Shown here in pieces: positions 1-8,762 of a stretch of 28,491 bases of DNA. Within the stretch, counting starts at the first letter, position 1, and each line of letters starts with the position of its first letter. The stretch is from Stagonosporopsis chrysanthemi. Its lineage: Eukaryota > Ascomycota > Dothideomycetes > Pleosporales > Didymellaceae. The stretch is from positions 1 through 28,491 of the forward strand of contig JAFISE010000288.1 in assembly GCA_022560025.1 (NCBI GenBank). Direction: 5' to 3'. The position numbers and the translations under genes are program-made. The notes beneath the pieces were generated by a model, which was given only the letters and a program-made list of their open reading frames with translations, was not told the origin of the DNA and did no database searches.

Positions 1-2198
1 GCTTTGTCAATTTTGACTCCGTACAGACAGTACAGAAGCCGTCAGTGTCTCCTTCAAGGACAATTCCATCGACGTTTGACATAAGCTTTTCGATCGCTTC
101 CTTGCCGGGATGACCCCACATCTGGTGAGCTGTCTGAGCATCGACTGTTTGATCTGGTCGCGGTGCCTTTGAAGGTCGGTAGGTAGTGCCAAACGATGAT
201 AGAATGTAACCACGTGGCTAAGATCACATGATATGCTATTGTAACAGGTACTACCCGGTGCTTCCGCTGCGATCCGGACAACTCCGCACCATCATCACAA
301 CACGAGAACAGATAGCAATACAAGCGTTGACCCGCAGCACCCACTTGACACTGCTTACGCAGTTACATAGAATAATTGGCTTTGGTCGGCGTGAGACTTC
401 AGCGTCCACCAGCCAGTGTCCTTCGTCATGCTCCAGGTACGCGAGAACCGATCCTGGATTGCTCTTATAGAGAAGATCACGTCCTGAATCGAAGTGTATG
501 TCCAGCTTCCTGCAGCGAGCCAAACCAATCAGTCTAGTGATAAATCCTTCGACGTATGCGACATGAGTGAGTCTCAGCGACCGTACGCCTGTGGGTGTGT
601 TTGTGTCGCAGTGAGTGCAAGCAGTGCGGGAAGATTTGAGGATTGAACTGAGGTTGTATTGTGCGAAGCTACGAACAGTATGTATACATGGGTAGCTGTA
701 AACAGCGCTAGTGCAGGAGAGGCAGCCTCGTCTCACTAGAGGTGAGGTGCAACTGCACGTGAGGCAGGAGATGCCCTCAACCGTGACAGTTTGCCATGAG
801 CTCCATGCTTCCCCAGGCCGTGATCTGAATGCGTCCTGTTCCAGCTCCGACAAAGTCCGTAGCCACAGCGTCGTACTCTCTCTTCCATCCCTTCCATTCC
901 TCAGTGTTGATCACATGAGTGTTGGAGCCAGGGTCAAGGATCCATCGGTTGCTGAGCTTGTCGATATCTTCCTCTATGCTCACTGCTGTATAGGGGTTGG
1001 CTTTTGGCTTTAGGTTGTCGTCTGTAATTATTATTGCTTCAATTTGATCGTTGCAAGCTGTTGTGGTCTTGAATTGCTCTTTATTTCGAGCACGCAGCTC
1101 TTGATCCTGAGTCATATACCATACAGTGTTAGCTGTAGGTCTGGTGGGACGGTTGCCATCATCTATAGCAATGCTCCCTTCATTCTGTTGCTGCTTTGCG
1201 CGCCACTTGTCAAGCGCCTTATTGATCTTGTCTCTCAAGTCGTTGTCGGCGGCCAGGGCGGCGTCAAGCTTCTTTCGGCCAATTGCGTTGGCGAAGGCCT
1301 TTGGCCTTCGTGGGTGCTCTGTGTTGATCAACCAGCAGTCAACCCAGTAATGTTTTAGGCCACATGGGCATTGAGGCTTGATCTTGTTGCCATCCTTGCT
1401 CTGCTGCTGAGACTTCGCGACGTCGAGCTCTGCTGCCATTGAGCTGAGTCCAGTTGACAGCGGTCGCACACGTTTGAGGTAGGTAGTGAGTTTGCTGACG
1501 TAGTCTTCCACTGATGGGATAGCAGTGCCAGCGTCCTCCAGGTCGATCAGGGCTCGCAGGCCTGACGTACCGTACTCAGGGTCGATTGTTCTGCAGGCAA
1601 CAAGGAAGTCTTCCTGTGCCCGAGATCCCATTGTCTCTGGAACCTGTGCGGCCATGCACATGTTGGTGATCTCCACCCAGGAGCGTAGCCATTCCCCAAC
1701 CTTCCTGCCGCGCGGCGGCGTCTGGAGGGCTTTGTATCGTGCGATTAGATCGCGTCGTCGTGTCGCGTCGGACGGTGCAAGGTGCTTCTTGAGTGTCGTC
1801 AGTCGCTCGTATGGTGTGTCCTTGTTCTCGATCAAGTAAAGGTGCTTTGCAGCGATCGTCTTGCTGATCTCAGAGCTAAACTCAGCGAGAGCCTTCTTCT
1901 GACGCTTGAACTCAATGTCCTTTCGCTCCCATCGCTCATACTCCCACTGATAGAGCTTCTGCTGTGCAGCAGTAAGGTGAGCGATTGACGTAGCGTCATT
2001 GTTGTGATCATTGAGTTGAGGTTCCAATGGTGCCGTTAACGTAGGCAAGTCCGCTGCCTTCGTGGCAGGGTCTACGTACTGCCAGAGCTCATGCTTCTGT
2101 GCAGTATCCTTTCGAATGAACAGCCACTTGTGCCAGTCGTCGGCTCGATCGAGGACGACGGTCACTCGGGTGACTGCAGGGTCTGATTCTGTAGTCAT
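1..2198 (-). CDS. copia Gag-Pol polyprotein, interrupted by two solo LTRs and by the window edge
   Basis: Coding segments on the minus strand are 2198-789, 598-368 and 199-1. If each solo LTR plus one target-duplication copy is ignored, the frame is uninterrupted. The first segment holds a gag-like region (residues about 1-260), a CX1CX3HX4C knuckle (C277, C279, H283, C288, a variant of CCHC) and the protease site D422-P-G-S with surrounding WILDPGSNTHV. The middle segment reads GLARCRKLDIHFDSG, a linker frequent in fungal copia. The last segment has the GAG-pre-integrase pattern: H-x4-H in HQMWGHPG, then C-x2-C in CTVCTESK. As it stands the L1 insertion ends translation a few codons in (ANCHG then stop). 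Start chosen at the first ATG after the primer-binding site. Confidence 0.85.
205..367 (+). repeat. Solo LTR, family L2 (163 bp) with target duplication TAGAA
   Basis: Flanks 200-204 and 368-372 are both TAGAA. Ends are TGTAACCACGTGG and CGCAGTTACA. It is inserted in the copia frame upstream of the pre-integrase region. The copy is shorter than its relatives because part of the middle is missing (compare 10527-10703). Sense orientation is inferred from the resemblance of its CAACACGA...AGCAATACAA stretch to the end portion of the L3 LTR. Confidence 0.9.
604..788 (-). repeat. Solo LTR, family L1 (185 bp) with target duplication GTTTG
   Basis: Plus-strand flanks 599-603 and 789-793 are both GTTTG. 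In sense (minus) orientation the element begins TGTCACGGTTGAGGGC and ends in GCGACA, i.e. TG...CA. No internal retrotransposon sequence is attached. It interrupts the copia frame just after the protease site. Nearly identical copies are at 4679-4864 and 20618-20802. Confidence 0.92.
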
Positions 2199-2300
2199 TG
2201 TCGATGACGTATTGGTGGGTTAGCGGCTCCGTACTGTATGATCAATCGTTGATCTCGATCGTAGGTGCCAATCAGTCGTTGTGAGTGAGCGAGCTTTTTA

Positions 2301-2321
2301 GTCGCAATCCGGGCTCATAAC
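2301..2321 (-). promoter_or_regulatory. Primer-binding site, complementary to initiator-tRNA anticodon arm (half-tRNA priming)
   Basis: Immediately inside the 5' LTR the plus strand reads CCGGGCTCATAAC (2309-2321). Eukaryotic initiator Met-tRNAs carry GGGCUCAUAAC in the anticodon stem-loop, so the minus-strand genomic RNA would pair with the anticodon arm rather than with the tRNA 3' end. Drosophila copia and several fungal copia elements are known to prime with a cleaved 5' half of initiator tRNA. The match is seen in the sequence; the exact host tRNA was not compared. Confidence 0.75.
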
Positions 2322-2510
2322 TGTTGCAGTGAATACAATTTCATGTATTCTGCTGTTCTGTTGTTGTGTTGTTGTTCTGCTCTCTACGAAGCAGCAGTCG
2401 AGTCTATTTACATGACGTATTTGTGATGCAGCTGAGGCAAGAGATGCTCTATAAGATGAGGAAGCGACACCAGACCACCAACACGTGATCTGCTTCTCAT
2501 AACCGTCACA
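2322..2510 (-). repeat. 5' LTR of the copia element (family L3), 189 bp
   Basis: Read on the minus strand it starts TGTGACGGTTATGAG and ends GCAGTGAATACA...-type sequence closing in CTGCAACA, so it has TG...CA ends. Two further copies of the family occur at 3467-3655 and 6896-7084. It directly precedes the primer-binding site, which makes it the 5' LTR. The outer flank is GTGTT on the plus strand (2511-2515). The partner target duplication would be beside the 3' LTR outside the window. Confidence 0.88.
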
Positions 2511-3150
2511 GTGTTCCTGGCCTGCTGGGCGTTAAATGGCTTCTCGTTAGTTGTGTTGCCAAGCTCTCGCCGGTTGGTGTACATGATGGCGGGCATGCCG
2601 ACTACGCTGGCCTTGATGCTCGCTATGCCGGCCACATTACCATGCGCGCTGCCCAACATACGTTGAATAACCCTCGCTGCTTCGGCTTCGGCCTTCTCGC
2701 CAACAACTAGTCGCGCCTCAGCCCCCTCAAATGCCGCGCCCACCCTGCTCGGTTCAATCACATGCTGAAATCGTACCGGTCGGTGTCGGCTTCCATGGTT
2801 GTGTTCTTCTTCTTTTCCAACTCCTTTAGCTGGGCGGTAGCTTCACCCAACGACGCCTAGATTGCCTGGCTCACGTCCATGTCTACGCTATTGTCTGTGT
2901 GTGGTACTGCTGGGTCTGCGCTGGCCTGGAACAAACGGCCAAACGTGCTCCTGCTGTGCAGTTTCTGGCACAATACGGTCGTCCACATGCGCTGCTTGTC
3001 TGACGGGCGTCTTACTCTTGACCCACTCTCTTGCCCGCGCTTCTGCTTGCAATGTTCCTGAATTCGCTTAGTGCTACAATTGATGTTCCCACAACGTTCG
3101 CAACACAGCCCATCGCAGTATGCGGGCAAATGTTGGCGTGCAGAGATGGG
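2408..3150 (-). pseudogene. Decayed DUF3505-like (PF12013-type) zinc-finger protein gene, split by the copia element
   Basis: Minus strand. From about 3150 the frame gives LPAYCDGLCCERCG, then RIQEHCKQK and MWTTVLCQKLHSRS, the Cys/His pattern and W-x-x-V-x-C-Q motif of DUF3505 proteins (named after an orsellinic acid cluster protein). Downstream, LNRAGWARHLRGL (one frame) and VIQRMLGSAHGN...VGMPAIMYTNRRELG...KPFN (another frame) fit later conserved blocks of the family. The frame has a TAG at 2857-2859, a TGA about 100 bp on and a frame change near 2700. Coding homology stops at 2511 where the copia LTR begins; positions 2408-2510 of the open frame are LTR sequence. The C-terminal part should resume beyond the retrotransposon, off the window. 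Domain assignment is from memory of family patterns. Confidence 0.55.
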
Positions 3151-3466
3151 TAAACATACACTTTTTAGTACGCCTGAACCCCTATAATTAGAGAGCCCGA
3201 GCTAGACATTGAAAGGGGTAAAGACATGCTGTTTAGAAAGAATTAGTTTCGAGAACAAGGAGCATGGTTGTGGTACAAAAGAGGGGAAAGACATATGGTC
3301 TTGGTAACCATAGTCTGTTACAGAGACCCGACATATTGTAGACTATAGAGAAGAGCAAGGGCCTTTTGAACAGTAGTTTATATCTGGTATTGTAAGAGAG
3401 ACTGTTAAGAGGCGGCGGGGGCGCATGCGAATTGTATTGCGGCAATAAATGCCAGCATACTTTGTT
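3151..3466. other. Intergenic, nothing recognised
   Basis: Between the DUF3505-like relic and an L3 LTR copy. No ATG-initiated frame of meaningful length and no repeat that recurs elsewhere in the window was found. Confidence 0.5.
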
Positions 3467-3655
3467 TGTGACGGTTATGAGAAGCAGATCACGTGTTGGT
3501 GGTCTGGTGTTGCTTCCTCACCTTATTGAGCTTCTCTTGCCTCAGCTGCATTACAGATACGTTGTGTAAATAGACCTGACTGCTGCTTTGTGGAGAGCAG
3601 AGCAACAACACAAGAACACAATAGCAGAATACATGAAATTGCATTCACTGCTACC
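3467..3655 (+). repeat. Solo LTR, family L3, diverged copy
   Basis: Begins TGTGACGGTTATGAGAAG and follows the L3 sequence throughout to ATTCACTGCTACC, where the expected terminal CAACA has mutated. Flanks (TTGTT left, CGTTC right) do not form a duplication, so it is either old or one end of a rearranged element. No internal region adjoins it. Confidence 0.75.
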
Positions 3656-4056
3656 CGTTCAGTAGGTTTTACAGAGATTCAGAAACCTAGAAGAAAGTTG
3701 TCGCAGCGCCGAAGGCGTGCATTATTGCGCTAATTCAGGGGCTCGAGTGTGCGTACAATTTGGTTCCCTTTTGGCCGCGACAAAAGTAAAGGGACGGCTG
3801 ACAGCAATTGAACGTTGTCATGCAATCTATGCCATGCATGTCAGAGCGCTGTTAAGCAAGCTCGACACGTGATGACTATTAGCGTCTCTTTGGCGTTCGC
3901 TCTCCCAACTCCGTTCTTAGACCTGCCTCGCACAAGAAGCGCTTGAGTCAATAGGCCTCCCTCTTTTGCTTACCGAACCTATCATCGGCTACTGCCGCTT
4001 TCTGTTGGGCAACAGAACGGACCAATTTATTACCAGAAAAACATCTTGTTTGTGCT
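3656..4056. other. Upstream region of the FHA gene, no gene seen
   Basis: No coding signal. Short CT-rich runs around 3890-3990 are compatible with a fungal promoter but no specific element can be assigned. Confidence 0.4.
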
Positions 4057-4635
4057 ATGATTTGCGACCTGCAAAAAGGACTCGGCCTAGAATCAGCCAG
4101 AAATGTTGTTACTCATAAGCGACAAGTCTCGCAGTTCATCGCAGCCGAGCTCAAAGCTACCTCAGACTCATTTCTACCTGACCTTACCCTCAAAGTTGGA
4201 TTGCGTCCTCTGACTTGGGGCCGCGCCATCGGCTGTAATATCAGACACCCTGATCCTTCCGACACGCGCGTGTCAAGGATGGCTCTCTGGGTTTCGTGGT
4301 GTGGGCTAGAACCTGTTGCTCGACACAGAAAATGCTACCTAACCGGTACCCCGATCGGAAGAGTCGCTATATCAACATGGGCAACAAGTGGCATCTGGGT
4401 TAATGGAATCCACTTAGCCGCATACAGCAAGCGTGGCCACAAATTGTTCGGCTATCTGCACGACGGCGACGTGGTGACAATCTTCCACCATAAGAAGGAA
4501 AGGTTGCAGTTCGTCTGCAAACTCCGTTGCAGAGAAGTCAACCCGCGACAGTCGTTCCAAGTACACGAAGATCGCCGGCGTATTCTCACGTCAAAGCCCT
4601 GTGAGACATTGACCGTGGATAATCTAGTCCAGTAA
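4057..4635 (+). CDS. Small FHA-domain protein (192 aa), phosphothreonine pocket incomplete
   Basis: Intact single-exon frame from ATG 4057. Residues about 50-158 follow a forkhead-associated fold: PLTWGRAIGCNI (strand with G55-R56), RVSRMALWV (S73-R74), SGIWVNGIHL (N116-G117), then YLHDGDVVTIF and LQFVCKL. FHA domains bind phosphothreonine peptides, often in checkpoint kinases. Here G-R and the Ser are kept, but the usual His two residues after S-R is Ala (A76) and the Asn of the S/T-N-G-T loop is Ser (S111). No kinase or other domain is attached, so it may be a truncated relative of an FHA kinase or a stand-alone domain. The 400 bp upstream are CT-rich with no other gene. An L1 LTR lies 43 bp after the stop. 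Confidence 0.65.
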   Translation: MICDLQKGLGLESARNVVTHKRQVSQFIAAELKATSDSFLPDLTLKVGLRPLTWGRAIGCNIRHPDPSDTRVSRMALWVSWCGLEPVARHRKCYLTGTPIGRVAISTWATSGIWVNGIHLAAYSKRGHKLFGYLHDGDVVTIFHHKKERLQFVCKLRCREVNPRQSFQVHEDRRRILTSKPCETLTVDNLVQ

Positions 4636-4678
4636 CACCGTTGCATTGGCGACTTGGGTTATTACGTACCTTGAAGAA

Positions 4679-4864
4679 TGTCGCAGTGAGTGCAAGCAGT
4701 GCGGGAAGATTTGAGGATTGAACTGAGGTTGTATTGTGCGAAGCTACGAACAGTATGTATACATGGGTAGCTGTAAACAACGCTAGTGCAGGATAGGGAG
4801 CTGCATCTCAACAAAAGTGAGGCGCAGGTTGCCCATGAGGCAAGGGAGACTCCAAATCGTGACA
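4679..4864 (-). repeat. Solo LTR, family L1 (186 bp) with target duplication AAGAA
   Basis: Flanks 4674-4678 and 4865-4869 are both AAGAA. The right part (about 4795-4864, the LTR 5' portion in sense) is more diverged from the other two copies than the left part. Confidence 0.92.
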
Positions 4865-5020
4865 AAGAATGAACACAGGTCTTGGATTAGGCTCATGTTG
4901 AAGGAATGATTCGAGTATCTGAAATCCTAGCGAGATCTGGCACTCAAGGAGTGACGATGTGCTAGTCATAGAAGTGCATTAAGTGCTAAAAAGACATATT
5001 CTAAAGACCTGATTGTTTCT

Positions 5021-5056
5021 GTGCAAATTTGATGCGTGCAAATTTGATGCGTGCAA
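5021..5056. repeat. 15-bp tandem repeat, about 2.4 copies
   Basis: The unit GTGCAAATTTGATGC occurs at 5021-5035 and 5036-5050, followed by a partial third unit. It lies about 20 bp from the L2 LTR at 5078. Confidence 0.8.
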
Positions 5057-5077
5057 GTGTGTCTCGTGGTGACTAGG

Positions 5078-5253
5078 TGTAACTGCGTAAGCAGTGTCAA
5101 GTGGGTGCTGCGGGTCAACGCTTGTATTGCTATCTGTTGTCGTGTTGTGATGATCGTGTCCAGGAGCTCTCAGCTCAGAGGTAAGTGCACTTGCCCACAC
5201 CGGGCAGTGCCTGCTACAATAGAATATCATGTGATCTATGCCACGTGGTTACA
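5078..5253 (-). repeat. Solo LTR, family L2 (176 bp), no target duplication
   Basis: Ends TGTAACTGCGTAAGC and CACGTGGTTACA, near-identical to the copy at 8582-8762. Flanks are CTAGG and ACTGT, which do not match, so one flank has changed or recombination between different copies created it. Confidence 0.85.
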
Positions 5254-6895
5254 ACTGTGGCTGCTCTTCAGAAGCCGGACGCCTGCGCCAATCTTTTCCT
5301 CTAGCCAACTGATGTATCGGAGCTAGGAGAAGCTGAACAGGCTCAAACAAGGGCCCCAACGAGCTGCTAACAGAGCCAGTTATTGCCAGTTTATCTTTCG
5401 TAGAGTGCGGATTGACTTTGGTCGTGATACAAAGCTAGGTTGTGACAATATTGAGGGTTTGGTCCAACAAATGACCAGGACAATTGCATTCTCCCAGCAG
5501 TACCAACTTCATTGTAGTCCTCGCCGTGGCTTCACGTAGACATGTGGCTTTCAGCATGCTACATCCAGATCTCGAGCAGGCGCTTTGTAGCAGTGCAGCG
5601 AGCCAAACCATTTTCCGCACAAACTGAAGGCGTCGCGCTAAGCCATTTTCTGCCTCACCCTGCTCAGTGGAGCACAGTGATACAACAGCCCCAGCAAATG
5701 ACAACCCTGAATCCGAAACACCGCGTGTTGTTGACTCTTGTTTCACTACTGAATCATGATCGCCCGGCTTGTCAGAGACACCCCACATTGACACGGCGCC
5801 TTGTTTCTTTCTCTAGCTCCAAGTCGATCAGTAAAATCTTCCTGGCTTCGTTGTCCAATATGCATAGCTGGGGACGAGACTTGACAAGGAGCGGCTGCGG
5901 ACACGCCGTCAGATCAGAGGGTTGAAGGTGCAGCGGCCCGCTTTTACGTGTGGCTCAACGAATTTCCACTAACCAACCACGCAACAATGTCTGTACAGCA
6001 GATCACAGGGCACATTCTTAGTCTACTGCCAGGAACATTCTATCGGTGCCTGTCGAAATGTACGGACCACCCCTCCTATGGAACTGATCAACGGCAGCTG
6101 CTTCTGCTTGGCTACACGAGTGATGAGAGACAGTCTGCAGGGCAAAAACATGGGCTCTGACCACTTGTAGAGCTGCCCGCTCGTCAATATCATGGTACAG
6201 GCTGATGGATCCATAGTAAGGGGCGGCTGTGTCCTGGCGAGATTCTCCGAGACGACCTGCTCGACTGGGCTATGAACACATCTCCGAGTCGACCCGTAGT
6301 GATCCCTACATAAGTTTCCGTCTCCTCCTCCTCCCCTTTAGTACCCAAAACGCGACGGATCCCTGGGCGCTGCTTTCTCAGGGTTTAAGAGGGTGTTTGT
6401 CTTCGTAAACACGCTTCAAGGTACCCACTAGGTCGCCGCAGTCTGGGACAGGCAGAGCGCCACCGACGAGGTGTATGATTGGTTGGCCATCTGCAATACA
6501 GCGGTCCTTGAAGACGCAAAAATGACGCTACAAGAGGTTCGGCGTCTGATAGCGCCCTCCAATCAAGAGCCTCACGCTAAATTCTGCCCCGGCTTGAAAC
6601 GATTGCGGCCTCCGCACCATGGCCGGCAAGCCTGTGCTTGACAGGCAACGTCTTCTCCCACCCGGCCAAGCACGTAATCTAGGCGAGCGGTGGAGGGGTG
6701 CGCTTACGGCGTGTTTGTTGAATCAGTACAGCCAGGGCCCAGGAGTCTGCTCGACCTCTTTACAGAAGCCATATACATCATTGTCGCTGGCCAAGCGCTG
6801 TCGTAAACCTAAACTGTGTTACTAATCGTGCCGCGCAAGGGTCTAGATATAAGCTGAGCTATGATGCTAAAACGATACAAAATACACACTCTTCT
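5254..6895. other. Long stretch without a recognisable gene
   Basis: ATG-initiated frames exist at 5542-5925 (plus, 127 aa) and 5948-6160 (plus, 70 aa) but show no motif, no low-complexity or membrane signature and no conserved frame on either side. A region around 5390-5530 gives a short readable plus-strand stretch (RIDFGRDTKLGCDNIEGLVQ) bounded by stops, which suggests decayed coding DNA of unknown origin. Positions 6330-6345 hold a CTCCTCCTCCTCC run. Confidence 0.4.
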
Positions 6896-7084
6896 TGTTG
6901 CGGTGAATGCAATTTCATGTATTCTGCTATTGTGTTGTTGTTGTGTTGTTCTGCTCTCTACAAAGCAGCAGTCGGGTCTATTTACATGACGTATCTGTGA
7001 TGCAGCTGAGGCAAGAGATGCTCTATAGGATGAGGAAGCAACACCAGACCACCAACACGTGATCTGCTTCTCATAACCGTCACA
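6896..7084 (-). repeat. Solo LTR, family L3 (189 bp) with target duplication CTTCT
   Basis: Flanks 6891-6895 and 7085-7089 are both CTTCT. Same length as the copia 5' LTR at 2322-2510 and very similar to it, so it is the solo remnant of the same element family. It abuts the TPR pseudogene. Confidence 0.93.
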
Positions 7085-8045
7085 CTTCTTGATACTCCAT
7101 ACCTGCCACCCCCGCACCCATCCGTGCGACACATCAAAATGGTCTGGAGACATGGATATTGAACAAATGATGGATGATTTTCCTACAGGAGTATATGAGA
7201 ACTGGCAGAAGTGCAAAGAGCTTCTGCCAAAAGCAAAAGCTTTCTTAAAGAGTGATGCACAATCGGTGCACTTATCAGACGCACAGACAGATACAGTGAT
7301 AAATATCGCTTGGCATCTCTGGGCGCAGGGTGAGTACAGTACTGCAGAGGGAATGGCAAAACAGGCACATACAGCGTCAACGGCAAAAGGGGGAGTGGAC
7401 GATGAGCGGACTCTAATCTGCGCCACAATATTGGCAGAAGCCTTGGCCAGTCAAGTTGGATACGAGGAATCTGTAGAGCTGCACAGACAAGCCCTTTTTG
7501 GATTTGCAAAGATGCTGGGCGTGCACCATCGTTACACCTTGACCAGCATCAGCAATCTGGCTTTGGTCTTGAGTCACCTAGGCAGGTTGGTGGACTCTGA
7601 GAACATGACTCGCCATGCTCTCAAATGTACTGTGAAAACTCTTGGAGTCTTCTAAAAGGATACTCTGACGAGTACAAGCAATCTCGCCCTGGTACTTCAG
7701 CGCTAGGGCAAGTACCCAGAACCAGAGTCGCTGAACCGGTACGTTTTGCAGGGCTTTCAAAAGACTCTGGGTGCGCACCACCCCTCTACTCTTGTAAGTA
7801 TGAGTAATCTAGTATATGTGCTGCAACTCAGGGGCAACTACAAAGAGTTAGAAGAATTTGGCCGTCGGTCGTTGTAACGCAAGAATGAAGTTCTGGGGCC
7901 AGAACATCCCTCCAATGTCATGAGCAGGACAAACCTCGCGTCTGTGCTTCTCTGTCAAAACGAGCATACGGACACGATAGCTGATGTAGTCAAGGTGTAG
8001 TGGTGGGAACTTCTTAGAACAATAGCCGGTAGCAAGTGCCGTTGA
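7085..8045 (+). pseudogene. TPR-repeat pseudogene (C-terminal part of an NLR/kinesin-light-chain-like protein)
   Basis: One continuous frame (first ATG 7152) encodes repeated TPR units: residues such as TLTSISNLALVLSHLGRLVDSE, then STSNLALVLQR, STLVSMSNLVYVLQLRGNY and SNVMSRTNLASVLLCQNEHT. This 42-residue TPR_12/TPR_10 style is typical of the C-terminal region of fungal NB-ARC- or phosphorylase-TPR proteins. The frame carries in-frame stops at 7653-7655 (TAA), 7704-7706 (TAG), 7875-7877 (TAA) and 7998-8000 (TAG) without any frameshift. No NB-ARC or effector domain is present upstream; the 5' side is cut at the L3 solo LTR. Confidence 0.75.
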
Positions 8046-8581
8046 CCGTAATTACAACTTGCGATGCTGTGCAATTCTCACGACTGAGGAATGAAGAGTA
8101 TTACTGATCGTCCATAGCCAAGTTACAGTTTTTAAGAGAAGCTTGTACCATTCCAACGTGATGGACGACATCCTTACGTGTCAAGGCGGTTTGCCGTCAT
8201 CTACTTCACGACACCTATGCCGACTTCACTACCATTTGGAACAGTAGATTATTGACTCATCAGGAGTATGAATTAGCTTTTCGCATATCGGACTAAGCAG
8301 GTAGTCAGTCAGGCTCGCACCGCTGACGGCCAATGCTTACCAATATTGTAGAAACATCAAGCTTCCTGGCACCAAATGCACACGCTGGTAGGGTCTTGGC
8401 AAAAGTGACTGGCGCACCCGGCAGGTACAATACTAAAGAGAGCAAAATTGCCCTAACATAAGTTTTGTAAACACTAACAACATGAGAATCTGTCTAAATT
8501 GTTCGAAAGAGACTAGCTCAAGGGTAGCTTATTATACTTGGAAAGTGGGATTGCACCCGGCTTTCTCCTACACATCACATC
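8046..8581. other. No gene recognised
   Basis: Follows the TPR pseudogene. No motif or long ATG frame. The last bases before 8582 would have encoded the original C-terminus of the minus-strand gene at 8758-10434 (see that entry). Confidence 0.4.
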
Positions 8582-8762
8582 TGTTACTACATACGCAAGC
8601 AGTGTCGGGTTGGAGGCTGGAGATGAACGCTTGTATTACTATCTGTTCTCGTATTCTGATGTTCGTGTACAGGAGCTCTCAGCTCAGAGGTGAGTGCACT
8701 TGCCCACACCGGGCAGTGCCTGCTACAATAGAATATCGTGTGATCTAAGCTACGTGGTTACA
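8582..8762 (-). repeat. Solo LTR, family L2 (181 bp) with target duplication ACATC
   Basis: Flanks 8577-8581 and 8763-8767 are both ACATC. Ends TGTTACTACATACG (one substitution from the family TGTAAC) and ACGTGGTTACA. It interrupts the last exon of the minus-strand gene. Confidence 0.93.

Larger units (their letters stand above)
1..2510 (-). mobile_element. Ty1/copia-type LTR retrotransposon, 5' part (right end complete, left side off window)
   Basis: On the minus strand the order is LTR (2510-2322), tRNA-type primer-binding site (2321-2309), a leader of about 110 bp, then an open frame from ATG 2198 encoding gag, zinc knuckle, aspartic protease and, near the left edge, the GAG-pre-integrase region. 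The LTR has TG...CA ends. Two solo LTRs of other families (604-788 and 205-367) are inserted in it, each with a perfect 5-bp target duplication, so they are younger than this copy. Integrase core, reverse transcriptase, RNase H and the 3' LTR would lie left of position 1. The order protease before integrase with a pre-integrase zinc domain is that of copia elements; the reverse transcriptase cannot be seen. Confidence 0.88.

Noticed and set aside
251..853. A 200-codon minus-strand open frame
   Set aside because: It is a chimera: both ends run through solo LTRs L1 and L2 and only the middle is copia sequence. It is not an independent gene.
5435..5925. Possible copia fragment, because TGCAGCGAGCCAAACCA occurs here and at about 506-522
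   Set aside because: Only about 17 bases are shared and the surrounding translation does not follow the copia linker, so it may be chance.
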